32,541 bases of DNA from a virus, in IMG/VR virus record IMGVR_UViG_3300036814_001206, positions 1 through 32,541 of that record; one strand, written 5' to 3'. Positions 1 through 7,035 of the stretch are shown piece by piece. Below the pieces are notes generated by a model that saw nothing but the letters and a program-made list of their open reading frames with translations, did no database searches and was not told where the DNA came from. The position numbers and the translations under genes were made by a program. Position 1 is the stretch's first letter. Each line of letters begins with the position of its first letter.

Positions 1-127
1 TCGCCGGGTGACTTGGGTACAGATGAGGCCTTGGTCGAGCTGACTAGGGTCATAAAATCTTTTAGGCCCTGAGCTGTGGTGATCCCATCCAATATGTCAT
101 TCATGCCATCTTCTGTCATTCCAGGCA
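1..127. repeat. Terminal direct repeat, left copy
   Basis: These 127 bases are identical to positions 32415-32541. The repeat lies inside the scaffold gene, and that reading frame continues correctly when the two ends are merged. A 127-base exact overlap equals a common assembler k-mer, so the simplest reading is a circular assembly graph rather than a biological terminal repeat. It supports a complete, circular or circularly permuted genome of 32,414 bp. Confidence 0.95.
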
Positions 128-749
128 AGCTGGATGCTCTTGAGACTGACTCATAGAATGCCTGCTGGTTGTGTTCACCGAAGGCCGCCATCTCTGTGTC
201 ATGTGCTTCATTAACCCCATTAACGATTTCTTCTGAGTAAGTCTCGTTCATCGCGTGAATATTTGTGTGATACATGTCCAGTATCTGAGTGAAGGCGTCC
301 TGATTTATGTTTGCCTTGCGTGCATACTCTGAGAAATCCTTTAGAGCCGGATCGTCGGAGTTTAGAGAGTAGCTTTCGTCTGTCATTGAATCAGGTAAGG
401 CATACTCGTAATCGCCCTCTGGTGCGCCTGTAAATCCGCCTAATGCCTTGTTGTGATGAGACTGAAGCTTGGTGTATCCCTCGGCTTGCTCAGCAATTGA
501 CTTGAACGTGCCCTCGTTGTACCAATCCGGTTTGTTTCCCTCACCGGCCACGCCATCCGCCCAGTACCATTTACCATCGGTTTCTGGTGCATCTGATGGC
601 TGTGAGGAACCATTCTGTGCATCTCCTTGTTCTGGCATGGTAAATGTTTTCTGTGGCTCTGTGCTCTCAACTGGCGCTGATTCGGTGGGTGCCTGTTCTT
701 GAGCTGGCTCTGCGGCTACTGGCGTGGACTGCATCATTACTTCTGACAT
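1..749 (-). CDS. Capsid scaffolding protein (N-terminal 249 codons; continues at 32414)
   Basis: This is an assembly scaffold for the procapsid. The start ATG at 749-747 has a GGGGG ribosome site 7-8 bases upstream. Merged with 32414-32270 the gene encodes 297 residues. The N-terminal 60 residues are rich in Glu, Pro, Ala and Gln and look disordered. Next comes a stretch reading GKWYWADGVAGEGNKPDWY, then FKSIAEQAEGY and GGFTGAPEGDYEY, a pattern I recognise from podovirus scaffold proteins (family knowledge). The middle and end are highly charged and helical, as expected of a scaffold. It lies directly downstream of the portal and an 89-residue gene. The major capsid gene, its usual next neighbour, is instead about 2.4 kb further on, beyond the par module. 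Confidence 0.85.
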   Translation of the reverse strand, partial: MSEVMMQSTPVAAEPAQEQAPTESAPVESTEPQKTFTMPEQGDAQNGSSQPSDAPETDGKWYWADGVAGEGNKPDWYNEGTFKSIAEQAEGYTKLQSHHNKALGGFTGAPEGDYEYALPDSMTDESYSLNSDDPALKDFSEYARKANINQDAFTQILDMYHTNIHAMNETYSEEIVNGVNEAHDTEMAAFGEHNQQAFYESVSRASSLPGMTEDGMNDILDGITTAQGLKDFMTLVSSTKASSVPKSPG

Positions 750-759
750 TAAATACCCC

Positions 760-1029
760 CTATTGGTTTTTATGTTCGTGTATCATACTTAAAAGCATTC
801 TTATCATATCGTTCTGACCTTCGATGTATGATAGCGTGTTGGCCTCTTGGATTCCGACTTTGACAAACAAACGTAGCTTAAGGTTATCCATGAGCTCCTT
901 GCCTAGCTTGTTTTCTTCAAGTGCCTTGTAAGCACAGAATCCGATGCGTGATTTGACGCTGTCGGTCTCTTTCTTCATCTTGATTGCATTGTCAATTTCA
1001 TTATCAATTGGACTTTTTATTTCTTCCAT
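760..1029 (-). CDS. Small acidic protein between portal and scaffold
   Basis: The gene encodes 89 residues and is not recognised as a named family. The start follows a GGGGGG ribosome site about 7 bases upstream. The sequence is charged and predicted helical, with no signal peptide or membrane segment. It ends 10 bases before the scaffold start and begins 15 bases after the portal stop, so it is co-transcribed with both. Small genes at this place are common in T7-like head operons, which suggests a head-assembly accessory role, but nothing in the sequence shows one. Confidence 0.75.
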   Translation of the reverse strand: MEEIKSPIDNEIDNAIKMKKETDSVKSRIGFCAYKALEENKLGKELMDNLKLRLFVKVGIQEANTLSYIEGQNDMIRMLLSMIHEHKNQ

Positions 1030-1044
1030 CTTATTTCCCCCCGG

Positions 1045-2658
1045 TTATTGTTGTGGTGCGTTTAATGTTTGCGGTGCCGCTTGACCCTGTGGCATCGGCG
1101 GCTGAGCTGGCGCGCCCTGCTGCTGCTGTGCAGCTTGTGCTTGCGCTGCGCCTTGTAGAAACTTCTGCTTCGAAAGTGCGTCACGGACAAAGTCCACGTT
1201 AACGCCTAGCTTATCGCAGACGACTGATCCAACTTCTGTGACGTCCATACTGAGTAATACGCCGTACTCTCCGTACTGTGGGCCAAGAATCTGGTTGATC
1301 ATCTGGCTGGCCTCGATTGCTTTTTGAACTTCAATTCGGCCCTGTAGGTCTTTGATTGGAGCGTTGTAATCCACGTCCATTATTTTACCGTCTGGTTTGA
1401 TCTTAGGTACAAGACCAAGAGCGCCCAGGATATGCCAAGTGATGTTAAACATCGGTGCTGAGATTTCTTGCTCATAACGTCCTGCTTGAGCCTGGTTGCT
1501 TCGCATCCATTCTTCCTGCCGAGCGCTAATCTCTGTGGCTGTCTTGTTTCCCTGGTCAGCCGGGACGATTGGGTTAACATTCAATGCGCCGTTGACGCCT
1601 TCTACTAATTCTTGTCTTGTCAGCTGGGCATAGTTTGGTTGTCCCTGAATCACAAGCTGCTGTACAGGTGGGTTGGAAATCCCATTGGGCATGACGGGGA
1701 TGATACAGCCAGGGTCTATGCGCGCCGTATATGGATTTATTTCTGATCCACTGGCTACCAAGAAGATTGGGTTAGCGTTGTAGCTCGCCGCACGTAAATC
1801 GTTTTCAGCTAGCTTGTTTAAGGCTTGGATAAATGGCAGTACGTCAATGACAGGGCCGCGGCCGTAGACTTCGTCAGCGTCTAAGTTCCAGCGGAACACA
1901 AGCCATGGCGACCATGACATGTACTCTTGGAGCAGGAATTTGTCTGATCCTTTCTGCATCACAAAGTAGCACCACTTGTCTTCGCCTTCAGCGTCTGGCT
2001 CGTAGATTGTGCCCTCTATGATTTCTACTTTACGCTGTGGATCTTCTGGCATGGCCCTCTCAAGCTCTGGTGTAAGCTCAGCTCGTGGCCATGTGCCTTG
2101 AATCGCTTCTAATGGCACCTTAAAATATCTGTAAACGTTCTGTACGCTTTGATGCGCCCCAGCTTCTAAACACACTTGGTCTAGTGGTACGCTTGTAAAG
2201 ACGAATGGATTGTCAATTGTGCCCTCAGTGATTAGCATCACGCCTGTACTGATTCCCATTTCCATAAGACTTTGATATAAAGCTTGCTGGAAATTAGAGC
2301 GGTCTAGCATGTCAAAGTATAAGTCTTCCCATTTTTGGCAGTCTTGTTCTGCCTGGTGCGGTGACTCGTTAGCTTTGCCAGATGTTATGGCCTTCCCTGG
2401 TGAGAGCTTAAGCCAGTGCTGTCCAGCTGGCATCATCAACTGCTGTAAGTTGGATGCAAACTTTCGCAGACCTATAGTGGCTGTTGAATCGTATTGCCAT
2501 TCAGTGCGGCTTTGTCCCGGAGTGTACTTGATGTGATTGAACTGATTCCGGTTGGGCATCGTAAAATCATAGGCACGCTGGAGTATTGTGCCCCACATGT
2601 ATTTGTGGCTCATAGCGTTTGTGTAACGCTCGTTGATCATCGCCGCTTTGGTCTTCAT
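1045..2658 (-). CDS. Portal (head-tail connector) protein, T7 gp8 type
   Basis: This is the dodecameric portal at the capsid vertex through which DNA is packaged and ejected. Its 537 residues match the usual length of the T7-type head-to-tail connector family (about 530-560). The N-terminus (ERYTNAMSHKYMWGTILQRA, then TEWQYDSTATIGLRKFASNL, then LMMPAGQHWLKL at about residues 10-85) is typical of that family. The C-terminal tail from about residue 490 is rich in Gln, Ala and Pro. It overlaps neither neighbour: the 64-residue gene upstream ends 3 bases before it. Residues about 175-246 are homologous to a separate small protein encoded at 14060-14332 on the other strand. Confidence 0.93.
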   Translation of the reverse strand: MKTKAAMINERYTNAMSHKYMWGTILQRAYDFTMPNRNQFNHIKYTPGQSRTEWQYDSTATIGLRKFASNLQQLMMPAGQHWLKLSPGKAITSGKANESPHQAEQDCQKWEDLYFDMLDRSNFQQALYQSLMEMGISTGVMLITEGTIDNPFVFTSVPLDQVCLEAGAHQSVQNVYRYFKVPLEAIQGTWPRAELTPELERAMPEDPQRKVEIIEGTIYEPDAEGEDKWCYFVMQKGSDKFLLQEYMSWSPWLVFRWNLDADEVYGRGPVIDVLPFIQALNKLAENDLRAASYNANPIFLVASGSEINPYTARIDPGCIIPVMPNGISNPPVQQLVIQGQPNYAQLTRQELVEGVNGALNVNPIVPADQGNKTATEISARQEEWMRSNQAQAGRYEQEISAPMFNITWHILGALGLVPKIKPDGKIMDVDYNAPIKDLQGRIEVQKAIEASQMINQILGPQYGEYGVLLSMDVTEVGSVVCDKLGVNVDFVRDALSKQKFLQGAAQAQAAQQQQGAPAQPPMPQGQAAPQTLNAPQQ

Positions 2659-2661
2659 GGC

Positions 2662-2856
2662 TTAGCCTCCAAGCGTTTGATTACTTCCGCCTGATGCTGG
2701 GCTTACTCCACCACCTCCGCCGCGCTGGCGATTGAGCTGGTCAAGTTGGTTTTGTTGCAGTTGCCTATTCTTGCGCTTTGCTTCTTTGTCTATCTCCAAT
2801 TCTTTAGTTTCTTCTTGCTGCGTATAAAAGTCTGGCCCCGGGTCACTTGATCCCAT
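2662..2856 (-). CDS. Small Gln- and Gly-rich protein upstream of portal
   Basis: The gene encodes 64 residues. The N-terminal half is strongly charged (Glu and Lys) and probably helical. The middle is Gln-rich, and the C-terminal part has a run of five glycines followed by Ser, Gly and Asn. The composition suggests a flexible tail-assembly or head-completion accessory, as small genes next to T7-type portals sometimes are, but I cannot name a family. The spacing of 3 bases to the portal and 12 bases to the preceding gene supports translation within the same operon. Confidence 0.7.
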   Translation of the reverse strand: MGSSDPGPDFYTQQEETKELEIDKEAKRKNRQLQQNQLDQLNRQRGGGGGVSPASGGSNQTLGG

Positions 2857-2868
2857 TTTTATTCTCCT

Positions 2869-3357
2869 TTAAATTAATACACTATCTTCTCTACTGCACA
2901 GGTGTCGATATAACTGGAAGGGTGTAAACACTCTTCTCGGAGCGATTCCAAGCACCGCTTTAGTTAGACTCACACAGTTTTGTGGGTTGAGCTGCAAAGG
3001 GAAATAGTGAAGTGATTTTCCTTTTGGGGTAATCTCACATTTCACCGTTTTCAATTTGCCCCGCCTAAGAATCTTTAACAGACTCTCGGCTGTGTGGTCT
3101 TTTTTCATGTAGCTTATGTCAGCTACGTTAGCCCTACTGTCTGCAAAGATGACTCCTTTGGGCGTATCCCAAAACACAAAGCAGTGGCTAAATCTTTCAT
3201 TAAGGCAAGCGTGTATCCAGAACAACTTACCCACGGCTACCCGAGGGACAAAGCAGACATATGCTGTTCTTTTGTTCTGTTTGGTTTCTGCCGTAAAGTC
3301 TTTGAAGGAGCAAAGCGATCTAACTGAATTACAAAAATCTTTAATTGCTCCCCACAT
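2869..3357 (-). CDS. Probable permuted papain-like (NlpC/P60 or LRAT-type) phage protein
   Basis: The gene encodes 162 residues. A His in the strand FSHCFVFW (about residue 58) precedes a Cys in NCVSLTKAVLGI (about residue 127), followed by FTPFQLYRHL. That order, His strand first and Cys at the start of a helix later, is the permuted papain-like arrangement seen in LRAT and YiiX-type enzymes (family knowledge). A similar Cys-helix-LGI-TP-QLY pattern is familiar in podovirus and gene-transfer-agent proteins. The enzymatic role is inferred: peptidoglycan or thioester cleavage is possible. The ATG follows a purine-rich GAGGGAAGG and AGAGGA stretch. Its first 121 bases overlap the end of the 80-residue gene in another frame. 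Confidence 0.65.
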   Translation of the reverse strand: MWGAIKDFCNSVRSLCSFKDFTAETKQNKRTAYVCFVPRVAVGKLFWIHACLNERFSHCFVFWDTPKGVIFADSRANVADISYMKKDHTAESLLKILRRGKLKTVKCEITPKGKSLHYFPLQLNPQNCVSLTKAVLGIAPRRVFTPFQLYRHLCSREDSVLI

Positions 3358-3479
3358 TCCTCTAACCTTCCCTCTAGTTCTCGCGCATCTGCGCAGACAA
3401 TTAATTCTGCTCTTTGCTTACAACCGTCTGCTTTTGCTGTCAGTTGAAAAACAGCTCGGCGCAAAGAGGTGATGCTCAT
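3237..3479 (-). CDS. Small unknown protein, start coupled to upstream stop
   Basis: The gene encodes 80 residues, is not recognised, and has a charged, mostly helical composition. Its ATG overlaps the TGA of the 134-residue gene upstream (ATGA), a typical translational coupling. Its last 121 bases overlap the start of the papain-like gene in a different frame. That is long for a phage, so either the C-terminal 40 residues are a loosely constrained tail or the annotated end is not important. The coupled start and position in a tightly packed operon favour a real gene. Confidence 0.5.
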   Translation of the reverse strand: MSITSLRRAVFQLTAKADGCKQRAELIVCADARELEGRLEECGEQLKIFVIQLDRFAPSKTLRQKPNRTKEQHMSALSLG

Positions 3480-3880
3480 ACTGGTGAGTCTTCAAACTGG
3501 TCTGGTACGTCCATAAAGATGGCGTTAAAAGTTCCCTGTCTTCCTGCATAAAAAAATAATGTTTCTACGCCTTTAGGAATATAGAACCAATGTGGATCTT
3601 CTCTGTCTGGAATTAAAATCCTTCCCTCATCGCTTAGAGGTAGGCCAGCAGGTAACGCTGGAGCTGCTGGAGATGCCGCTAGTGGTTGAGCGCTATAAGA
3701 CATTATCAAGTCACCACATGTGGTTGTAATGGCAACGGCGCGTCTTTTGATATTCAGAATCTGAAAAGTATCCCCATTGCTGCAAGTTACGCAGTAAATA
3801 TCTTTTGCATCTAGAAAATAGCTGTTGTCTATTACGTTCCCAAGATAGTCCTTGATCGGGGCTGCTTTCGTAGTTGCCAT
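3476..3880 (-). CDS. Unknown structural-operon protein
   Basis: The gene encodes 134 residues. I chose the ATG at 3880, which starts one base after the TAA of the upstream gene and has GGAGGG about 8 bases ahead. A longer frame reaching back to 4024 would cover the whole upstream gene. The sequence is compact and mixed, with an Ala- and Pro-rich linker near the middle and aromatic residues near the end (HWFYIP, TLFFYAG). No signal peptide or membrane segment is seen. The order terminase small subunit, small genes, portal suggests a head-related function, which is inference only. Confidence 0.7.
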   Translation of the reverse strand: MATTKAAPIKDYLGNVIDNSYFLDAKDIYCVTCSNGDTFQILNIKRRAVAITTTCGDLIMSYSAQPLAASPAAPALPAGLPLSDEGRILIPDREDPHWFYIPKGVETLFFYAGRQGTFNAIFMDVPDQFEDSPV

Positions 3881-3881
3881 G

Positions 3882-4070
3882 TTAGTACCCTCCGCGGTTG
3901 AAGGTAACTTTCTTACCAGTTCTTGGAGCGGAGTAAGGCGCTTCGGCTTCTGAAGGAACCACGTCAGGAAATCCTGGAACCACGTCACCATCGAGCTTAT
4001 CAGTACCATTGCCCATCCCCTCATCCATTTTTTTCATCTTCATCATCACTTTATTACGTAGAGACATCAT
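3882..4070 (-). CDS. Small unknown protein
   Basis: The gene encodes 62 residues. The first 20 are rich in Met and Lys, followed by an acidic and Pro-rich stretch and a basic C-terminus ending RGGY. The ATG overlaps the last four bases of the preceding gene (ATGA), so it is translationally coupled. It is followed one base later by the ATG of the 134-residue gene. No family is recognised. Confidence 0.6.
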   Translation of the reverse strand: MMSLRNKVMMKMKKMDEGMGNGTDKLDGDVVPGFPDVVPSEAEAPYSAPRTGKKVTFNRGGY

Positions 4071-4372
4071 TTTGCCTTCCTCCTGTTATCGCCTTTCATG
4101 ATTCGATTAGCCAGGCCCTGCATGACGTTCTTTTTATCCAGAATAGATTTAATACGAGATCTTATTCCTTGCGGATTAGGTGCGTTATGCGCAAGAGCCA
4201 GAGCTGCACGGACGCGCTTAGGATCTATTTTCTTTGATCCGCCCTTTGTAATTGGGTAGCTACCTTTAGGCGCACCGCCAGCAGGGCCTACAAAGATGTT
4301 GCCAGAGTGGTATTCACCGACATTAGAGCCGCCAGGTTTCTTACGTGCAGCCATTATTGATTTCTTATCCAA
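4067..4372 (-). CDS. Small basic protein with a DUF6582-like segment
   Basis: The gene encodes 101 residues. A Gly-rich N-terminal half contains GPAGGAPKGSYPI, followed by a helical stretch around KRVRAALALAHNAPNPQGI and then RSRIKSI. A Pro-Ile segment followed by an R/K-AAL helix and a proline-containing turn resembles a short motif found in phage head-maturation and scaffold-associated proteins (DUF6582-like, family knowledge). The C-terminus is strongly basic. GGAG sits 12 bases before the ATG at 4372; an internal ATG at 4354 (MAARKK) is the alternative start. It lies just after terminase small subunit and is coupled to the next gene. Confidence 0.6.
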   Translation of the reverse strand: MDKKSIMAARKKPGGSNVGEYHSGNIFVGPAGGAPKGSYPITKGGSKKIDPKRVRAALALAHNAPNPQGIRSRIKSILDKKNVMQGLANRIMKGDNRRKAK

Positions 4373-4375
4373 TTT

Positions 4376-4981
4376 TTATTCTCCTAGTTTTAATTTTGAT
4401 TTGAGCGTATCTAGATCTGCGAGCAGGCCAGGCAGTGTAAGTAAATCTTCTGAGGTTTTTAGAGTAGACATAAGCGTGGAGGCGTCAGCAGCGCTTAGCT
4501 CACCGCGTGAGATTGCACCAAACAATTCCCTAACTCGATCTTCGCTTGATTCGCATGCGGCAAAGTCAACCTTTGCGCAATGCTCTGGGGCAGAAAATTC
4601 ACGCCTTAGGCGGCTTTCCAAGAATAAAAATCTGGCTTGGTCAGCTTTACCAGTGTTGATTGATTTCAAAGCTATAGATTCTAGATAATTTCGACTAAGT
4701 GCTCTGCCCTTTTTATGAGCACTCCGGAAATCATCAAAAGATGTGTCTTTGTTGTTCAACCAATCGTAATAAGTTGATTTTCCTATCCCCAATTCACAAC
4801 AAACGGTGCACACCGTGCTCCCGATTGAGAAATAATAGAGCATGAGAGGGATTAAGTCTGGAGTATACTTCGTCGGTCTACCCGTAAAAGAACGTGAGGC
4901 CGCCAAATATTGACGCTTCTGATCAGGATCAGTTAATTTATCAGCAAATTCTTGGAATAGTTCTGGCTTCAAGTTGCTCAT
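4376..4981 (-). CDS. Terminase small subunit (DNA-packaging protein)
   Basis: This subunit recognises phage DNA and feeds it to the large subunit for packaging. It encodes 201 residues. The segment GRPTKYTPDL (about residue 34) followed by a helix-turn-helix with LGIGKSTYYDWLN (about 64-76) and a basic RFLFLESRLRREF (about 117-129) follows the usual pattern of phage small terminases that begin with a G-P-T-K-Y-x-P motif. The C-terminal 60 residues are acidic and helical and probably contact the large subunit or other protomers. The start overlaps the VRR-NUC gene by 41 bases. The large subunit is far away at 14803-16146, an unusual separation. Confidence 0.78.
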   Translation of the reverse strand: MSNLKPELFQEFADKLTDPDQKRQYLAASRSFTGRPTKYTPDLIPLMLYYFSIGSTVCTVCCELGIGKSTYYDWLNNKDTSFDDFRSAHKKGRALSRNYLESIALKSINTGKADQARFLFLESRLRREFSAPEHCAKVDFAACESSEDRVRELFGAISRGELSAADASTLMSTLKTSEDLLTLPGLLADLDTLKSKLKLGE

Positions 4982-5369
4982 CCTTAGATAATATATTAAT
5001 TAAAATATCTAACAGAGGCGCAACTCCTCTAACCACTAAACACGTATATCCACAATCTTCCAATCTTTTCATCACCTCGACTTGAGAAGGTGAGCACTTA
5101 CCGGTAGCTGTCTTAATCTCCACAAACAAATTTAAGCTTGGGAAGAAGAGGTCTGGTACACCTGGTAGCATTCCTTGTCGTTTTAGCAGATTCCCCTGAA
5201 TAGCTGCCCTCTTACGATCTTTTCCAAAACTAGCTCCATTTGGACAATGCCACCAAAGAAGATTCTTAAACTTTGGATGAACTCTCAGCATCTGACAGAT
5301 AGACAAATGAATGTCTTTCTCAGATGGTGCATTGTACAATAAAGTTCCACGCATAGATGATTTTAACAT
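4941..5369 (-). CDS. VRR-NUC family nuclease
   Basis: The gene encodes 142 residues, the usual size of stand-alone phage VRR-NUC proteins (PD-(D/E)XK fold, structure-selective endonucleases). Visible motifs are PNG at 43-45, PGVPDLFF with Asp 73, VEIK with Glu 84 and Lys 86, then a Gln 96 that is conserved in the family. The first residues lack a good ribosome site, so MRGTLLYN at 5354 is an alternative start. It is the first gene after a likely promoter and overlaps the small terminase by 41 bases. It probably processes branched replication intermediates before packaging, which is inference. Confidence 0.85.
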   Translation of the reverse strand: MLKSSMRGTLLYNAPSEKDIHLSICQMLRVHPKFKNLLWWHCPNGASFGKDRKRAAIQGNLLKRQGMLPGVPDLFFPSLNLFVEIKTATGKCSPSQVEVMKRLEDCGYTCLVVRGVAPLLDILINILSKDEQLEARTIPRIC

Positions 5370-5410
5370 TATTTTAAGAAATGTAAAGTTTTTGATCGCA
5401 TAAAGAGTGA

Positions 5411-5441
5411 ATTATAACAGATATATACTAAATCTTTTCAA
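5411..5441 (-). promoter_or_regulatory. Possible promoter for the VRR-NUC to scaffold operon
   Basis: On the minus strand a perfect TATAAT (5411-5416) is preceded by TTGAAA (5436-5441) with a 19-base spacer. That spacer is longer than ideal, and the -35 element lies inside the end of the loader gene. The 58-base gap before the VRR-NUC start is otherwise empty. Confidence 0.4.
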
Positions 5442-6024
5442 TTGTGCCTCGGCGATTGCCATGTTTGTATTGTTCAGGAAATTTTTTAATCATATCATCA
5501 ATTTTATCTGGCGTCAGAAGAACAGGCTGACTAGAGGACTTGTTGGTCTTTCTAGTCTGATAAGCAGATGAAGCCTTTGCCAAAGCCATAATATCAGATG
5601 GGACAGGAGGCCATGCGTTTTTTTCAGAGTTAGACGAAGAAAACCAGGAGTTAAAAGCGCATCTAAGCTCTTTTGTCGCCATAGACATGCACAGTCTACT
5701 CCAAGCTGCGCGCTCAGTTGCAAAATCCATCTCTTCTTTGACTCTAGCGGTGTACTTATGCAAATAACGCATGGATAACTCATGCATAATTTCTGTGACA
5801 TCATCAGAAACATCATCAGGATCTTTGATCTGCTCGATAGGGGCAAAGAGTGATCTTTCACCCCTGTTTTGTGGTAAGGCCGTCAACGATTGGATCCCGT
5901 CCACCGTTGGCTTGCACGAGAGCGAGGTAACGTTGCTTGGTTCGTTGGGCTTGATTAGTGGAAGATTGTTTTGACTGTTTATTCTTTCCAATATTTTTGA
6001 TTTTGGCTTTTCTAAGTCCATCAT
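5428..6024 (-). CDS. Probable replication protein, lambda P-like helicase loader
   Basis: The gene encodes 198 residues from ATG 6024, which has GAGGA five bases upstream; an ATG at 6036 in the same frame is the alternative. The N-terminal 60 residues are polar. A helical core contains AAWSRLCM and then NAWPPVPSDIMALAKAS, similar in layout to the W-P-P-x-P segment of phage P-type helicase loaders (inference; no catalytic motif exists to confirm). It follows the initiator gene and overlaps its last 167 bases in another frame, echoing lambda O and P. Its job would be to bring the host DnaB helicase to the origin. No Walker motif is visible. Confidence 0.45.
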   Translation of the reverse strand: MMDLEKPKSKILERINSQNNLPLIKPNEPSNVTSLSCKPTVDGIQSLTALPQNRGERSLFAPIEQIKDPDDVSDDVTEIMHELSMRYLHKYTARVKEEMDFATERAAWSRLCMSMATKELRCAFNSWFSSSNSEKNAWPPVPSDIMALAKASSAYQTRKTNKSSSQPVLLTPDKIDDMIKKFPEQYKHGNRRGTIEKI

Positions 6025-6925
6025 AGTATTCCTCATCGTTTGGCGGCTCCCGTTCGAGCCATTTGTTTACAAAACTGTTTGGAGTTCTTGAAGTTTTACC
6101 GAGACCGCCGATAAACATATTATTTATGTCCCTTTCTCCCCAGTATAAATAATCATTTATTAAATATTGCTCTAGCAGATTATCTGCCATTCGACCAAAG
6201 AACACGTCTCTTTGCCATTGGGGCCAGCTAGACCATTGGTCACGAGCTGCCTTCTTTCCTGTTCTTCTAAATCCTTGAGTTACTTTGTTGTAAAACGCAA
6301 ACATTTGGTCGAAATCTAACTCACAAGAATTTTTATTTTGTAAATAAGATATTTGTAATGTCTTTGTTATTATATAAAGGTATAAATCGGCTATGTAGTT
6401 CGGATTCTGACCGACAAAAGCCGTATTCTGAACTACAAGATGCAAATCCTCTAGTGTTTCATCGCCCTCTATGTAGTTCAGATTCTGAATCACATCATTG
6501 CTCATTCTTAGTAAATTTGTCCCTTTGATTGATGCATTAAAAGTACAAGGTTTCATTTCTATTTCTTCCTTCTTTTTAAGAACTGGCATCTTAAAATTAG
6601 ATCTCAATTTCTCTAAAAGATCCATATTTAGCGAATACCAGAGCTGATGATTATGGCGACCGGGGCCTTGTTTTAAGCAAATAATACCTTGCTCTTTAAG
6701 ATTTTTTATCGCCAACCGGATAGATGTTCTTTTGGCCAGAAATACTAGTTCATGCTCCCACTCATCAGAGGTCTTATATATCCCTTCTTCTGGCTTACGT
6801 TTGGTGAGCTTACACCAGTGAATAATTTGCTGAATAATAAAGGCTTCGGTTACGCCAAATAGGCCCGCATCCTGAAGGTGCAGACCGCGAAAAGTAGTAT
6901 CTTTTTTAGATATTCTGGTAACCAT
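5858..6925 (-). CDS. Replication initiator with N-terminal winged helix (lambda O-like)
   Basis: The gene encodes 355 residues from ATG 6925 (MVTRISKK). The open frame extends back to 7081 but would cover both divergent promoters and the next gene, so I rejected the longer start. Residues about 10-100 read like a winged helix: DAGLFGVTEAFIIQQIIHWC, then SIRLAIKNLKEQGII and a Gly-rich wing. The C-terminal 60 residues are basic and low in structure. The gene carries iterons at 6391-6488, inside codons about 146-178, plus an AT-rich stretch, as lambda O carries its origin. The pair with the loader gene supports a role in origin recognition. Confidence 0.65.
   Translation of the reverse strand: MVTRISKKDTTFRGLHLQDAGLFGVTEAFIIQQIIHWCKLTKRKPEEGIYKTSDEWEHELVFLAKRTSIRLAIKNLKEQGIICLKQGPGRHNHQLWYSLNMDLLEKLRSNFKMPVLKKKEEIEMKPCTFNASIKGTNLLRMSNDVIQNLNYIEGDETLEDLHLVVQNTAFVGQNPNYIADLYLYIITKTLQISYLQNKNSCELDFDQMFAFYNKVTQGFRRTGKKAARDQWSSWPQWQRDVFFGRMADNLLEQYLINDYLYWGERDINNMFIGGLGKTSRTPNSFVNKWLEREPPNDEEYYDGLRKAKIKNIGKNKQSKQSSTNQAQRTKQRYLALVQANGGRDPIVDGLTTKQG
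6326..6491. other. Probable replication origin: iterons plus AT-rich region inside the initiator gene
   Basis: Two direct copies of a 20-base element (6391-6410 and 6469-6488) agree at 19 of 20 positions. An inverted partial copy sits between them at 6423-6440, sharing TGTAGTTCAGA. The copy at 6469 contains a perfect dyad, TTCAGA-T-TCTGAA (6477-6489). The flank at 6326-6388 is almost all A and T and could be the unwinding element. The layout of iterons beside an AT-rich stretch within the initiator gene is that of lambda ori (established for lambda; inferred here). Confidence 0.6.
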
Positions 6926-6956
6926 AATTCTACTTATACAAATGTGAGCTAAAACT

Positions 6957-6985
6957 AGACTATCAGGGTTTACATTCAAGGTCAA
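6957..6985 (-). promoter_or_regulatory. Leftward promoter for the replication genes
   Basis: On the minus strand TTGACC (6980-6985) and TAGTCT (6957-6962) are separated by 17 bases, a good sigma-70 match. It lies 32 bases ahead of the initiator ATG and overlaps the rightward promoter, so one bound regulator could control both directions. Confidence 0.6.
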
Positions 6986-6997
6986 TAGAGGTAAAAT
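6969..6997 (+). promoter_or_regulatory. Rightward promoter for the regulator gene
   Basis: TTTACA (6969-6974) and TAAAAT (6992-6997) have an exact 17-base spacer. It overlaps the leftward promoter head-to-head. Downstream, TGTTTGAACAA and TGTTTAACG form an imperfect direct repeat that could be operator half-sites. Confidence 0.65.
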
Positions 6998-7035
6998 GTT
7001 TGAACAATTATGTTTAACGTCGAGGGGATATACAT

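Noticed and set aside
440-670. Leftward 76-codon open frame in another frame of the scaffold gene
   Set aside because: The scaffold frame has recognisable family motifs and a good start; this one is His- and Ser-rich noise.
3116-3472. Rightward 118-codon open frame
   Set aside because: It lies entirely antisense to the 80- and 162-residue genes, has no ribosome site or neighbours in its direction, and looks like a shadow of the coding strand.
7014-7023. Ten-base word TTAACGTCGA shared with 12674-12683, both in leaders
   Set aside because: Considered as an operator, but hundreds of shared 10-base words are expected by chance in 32 kb, and flanking bases do not extend the match.
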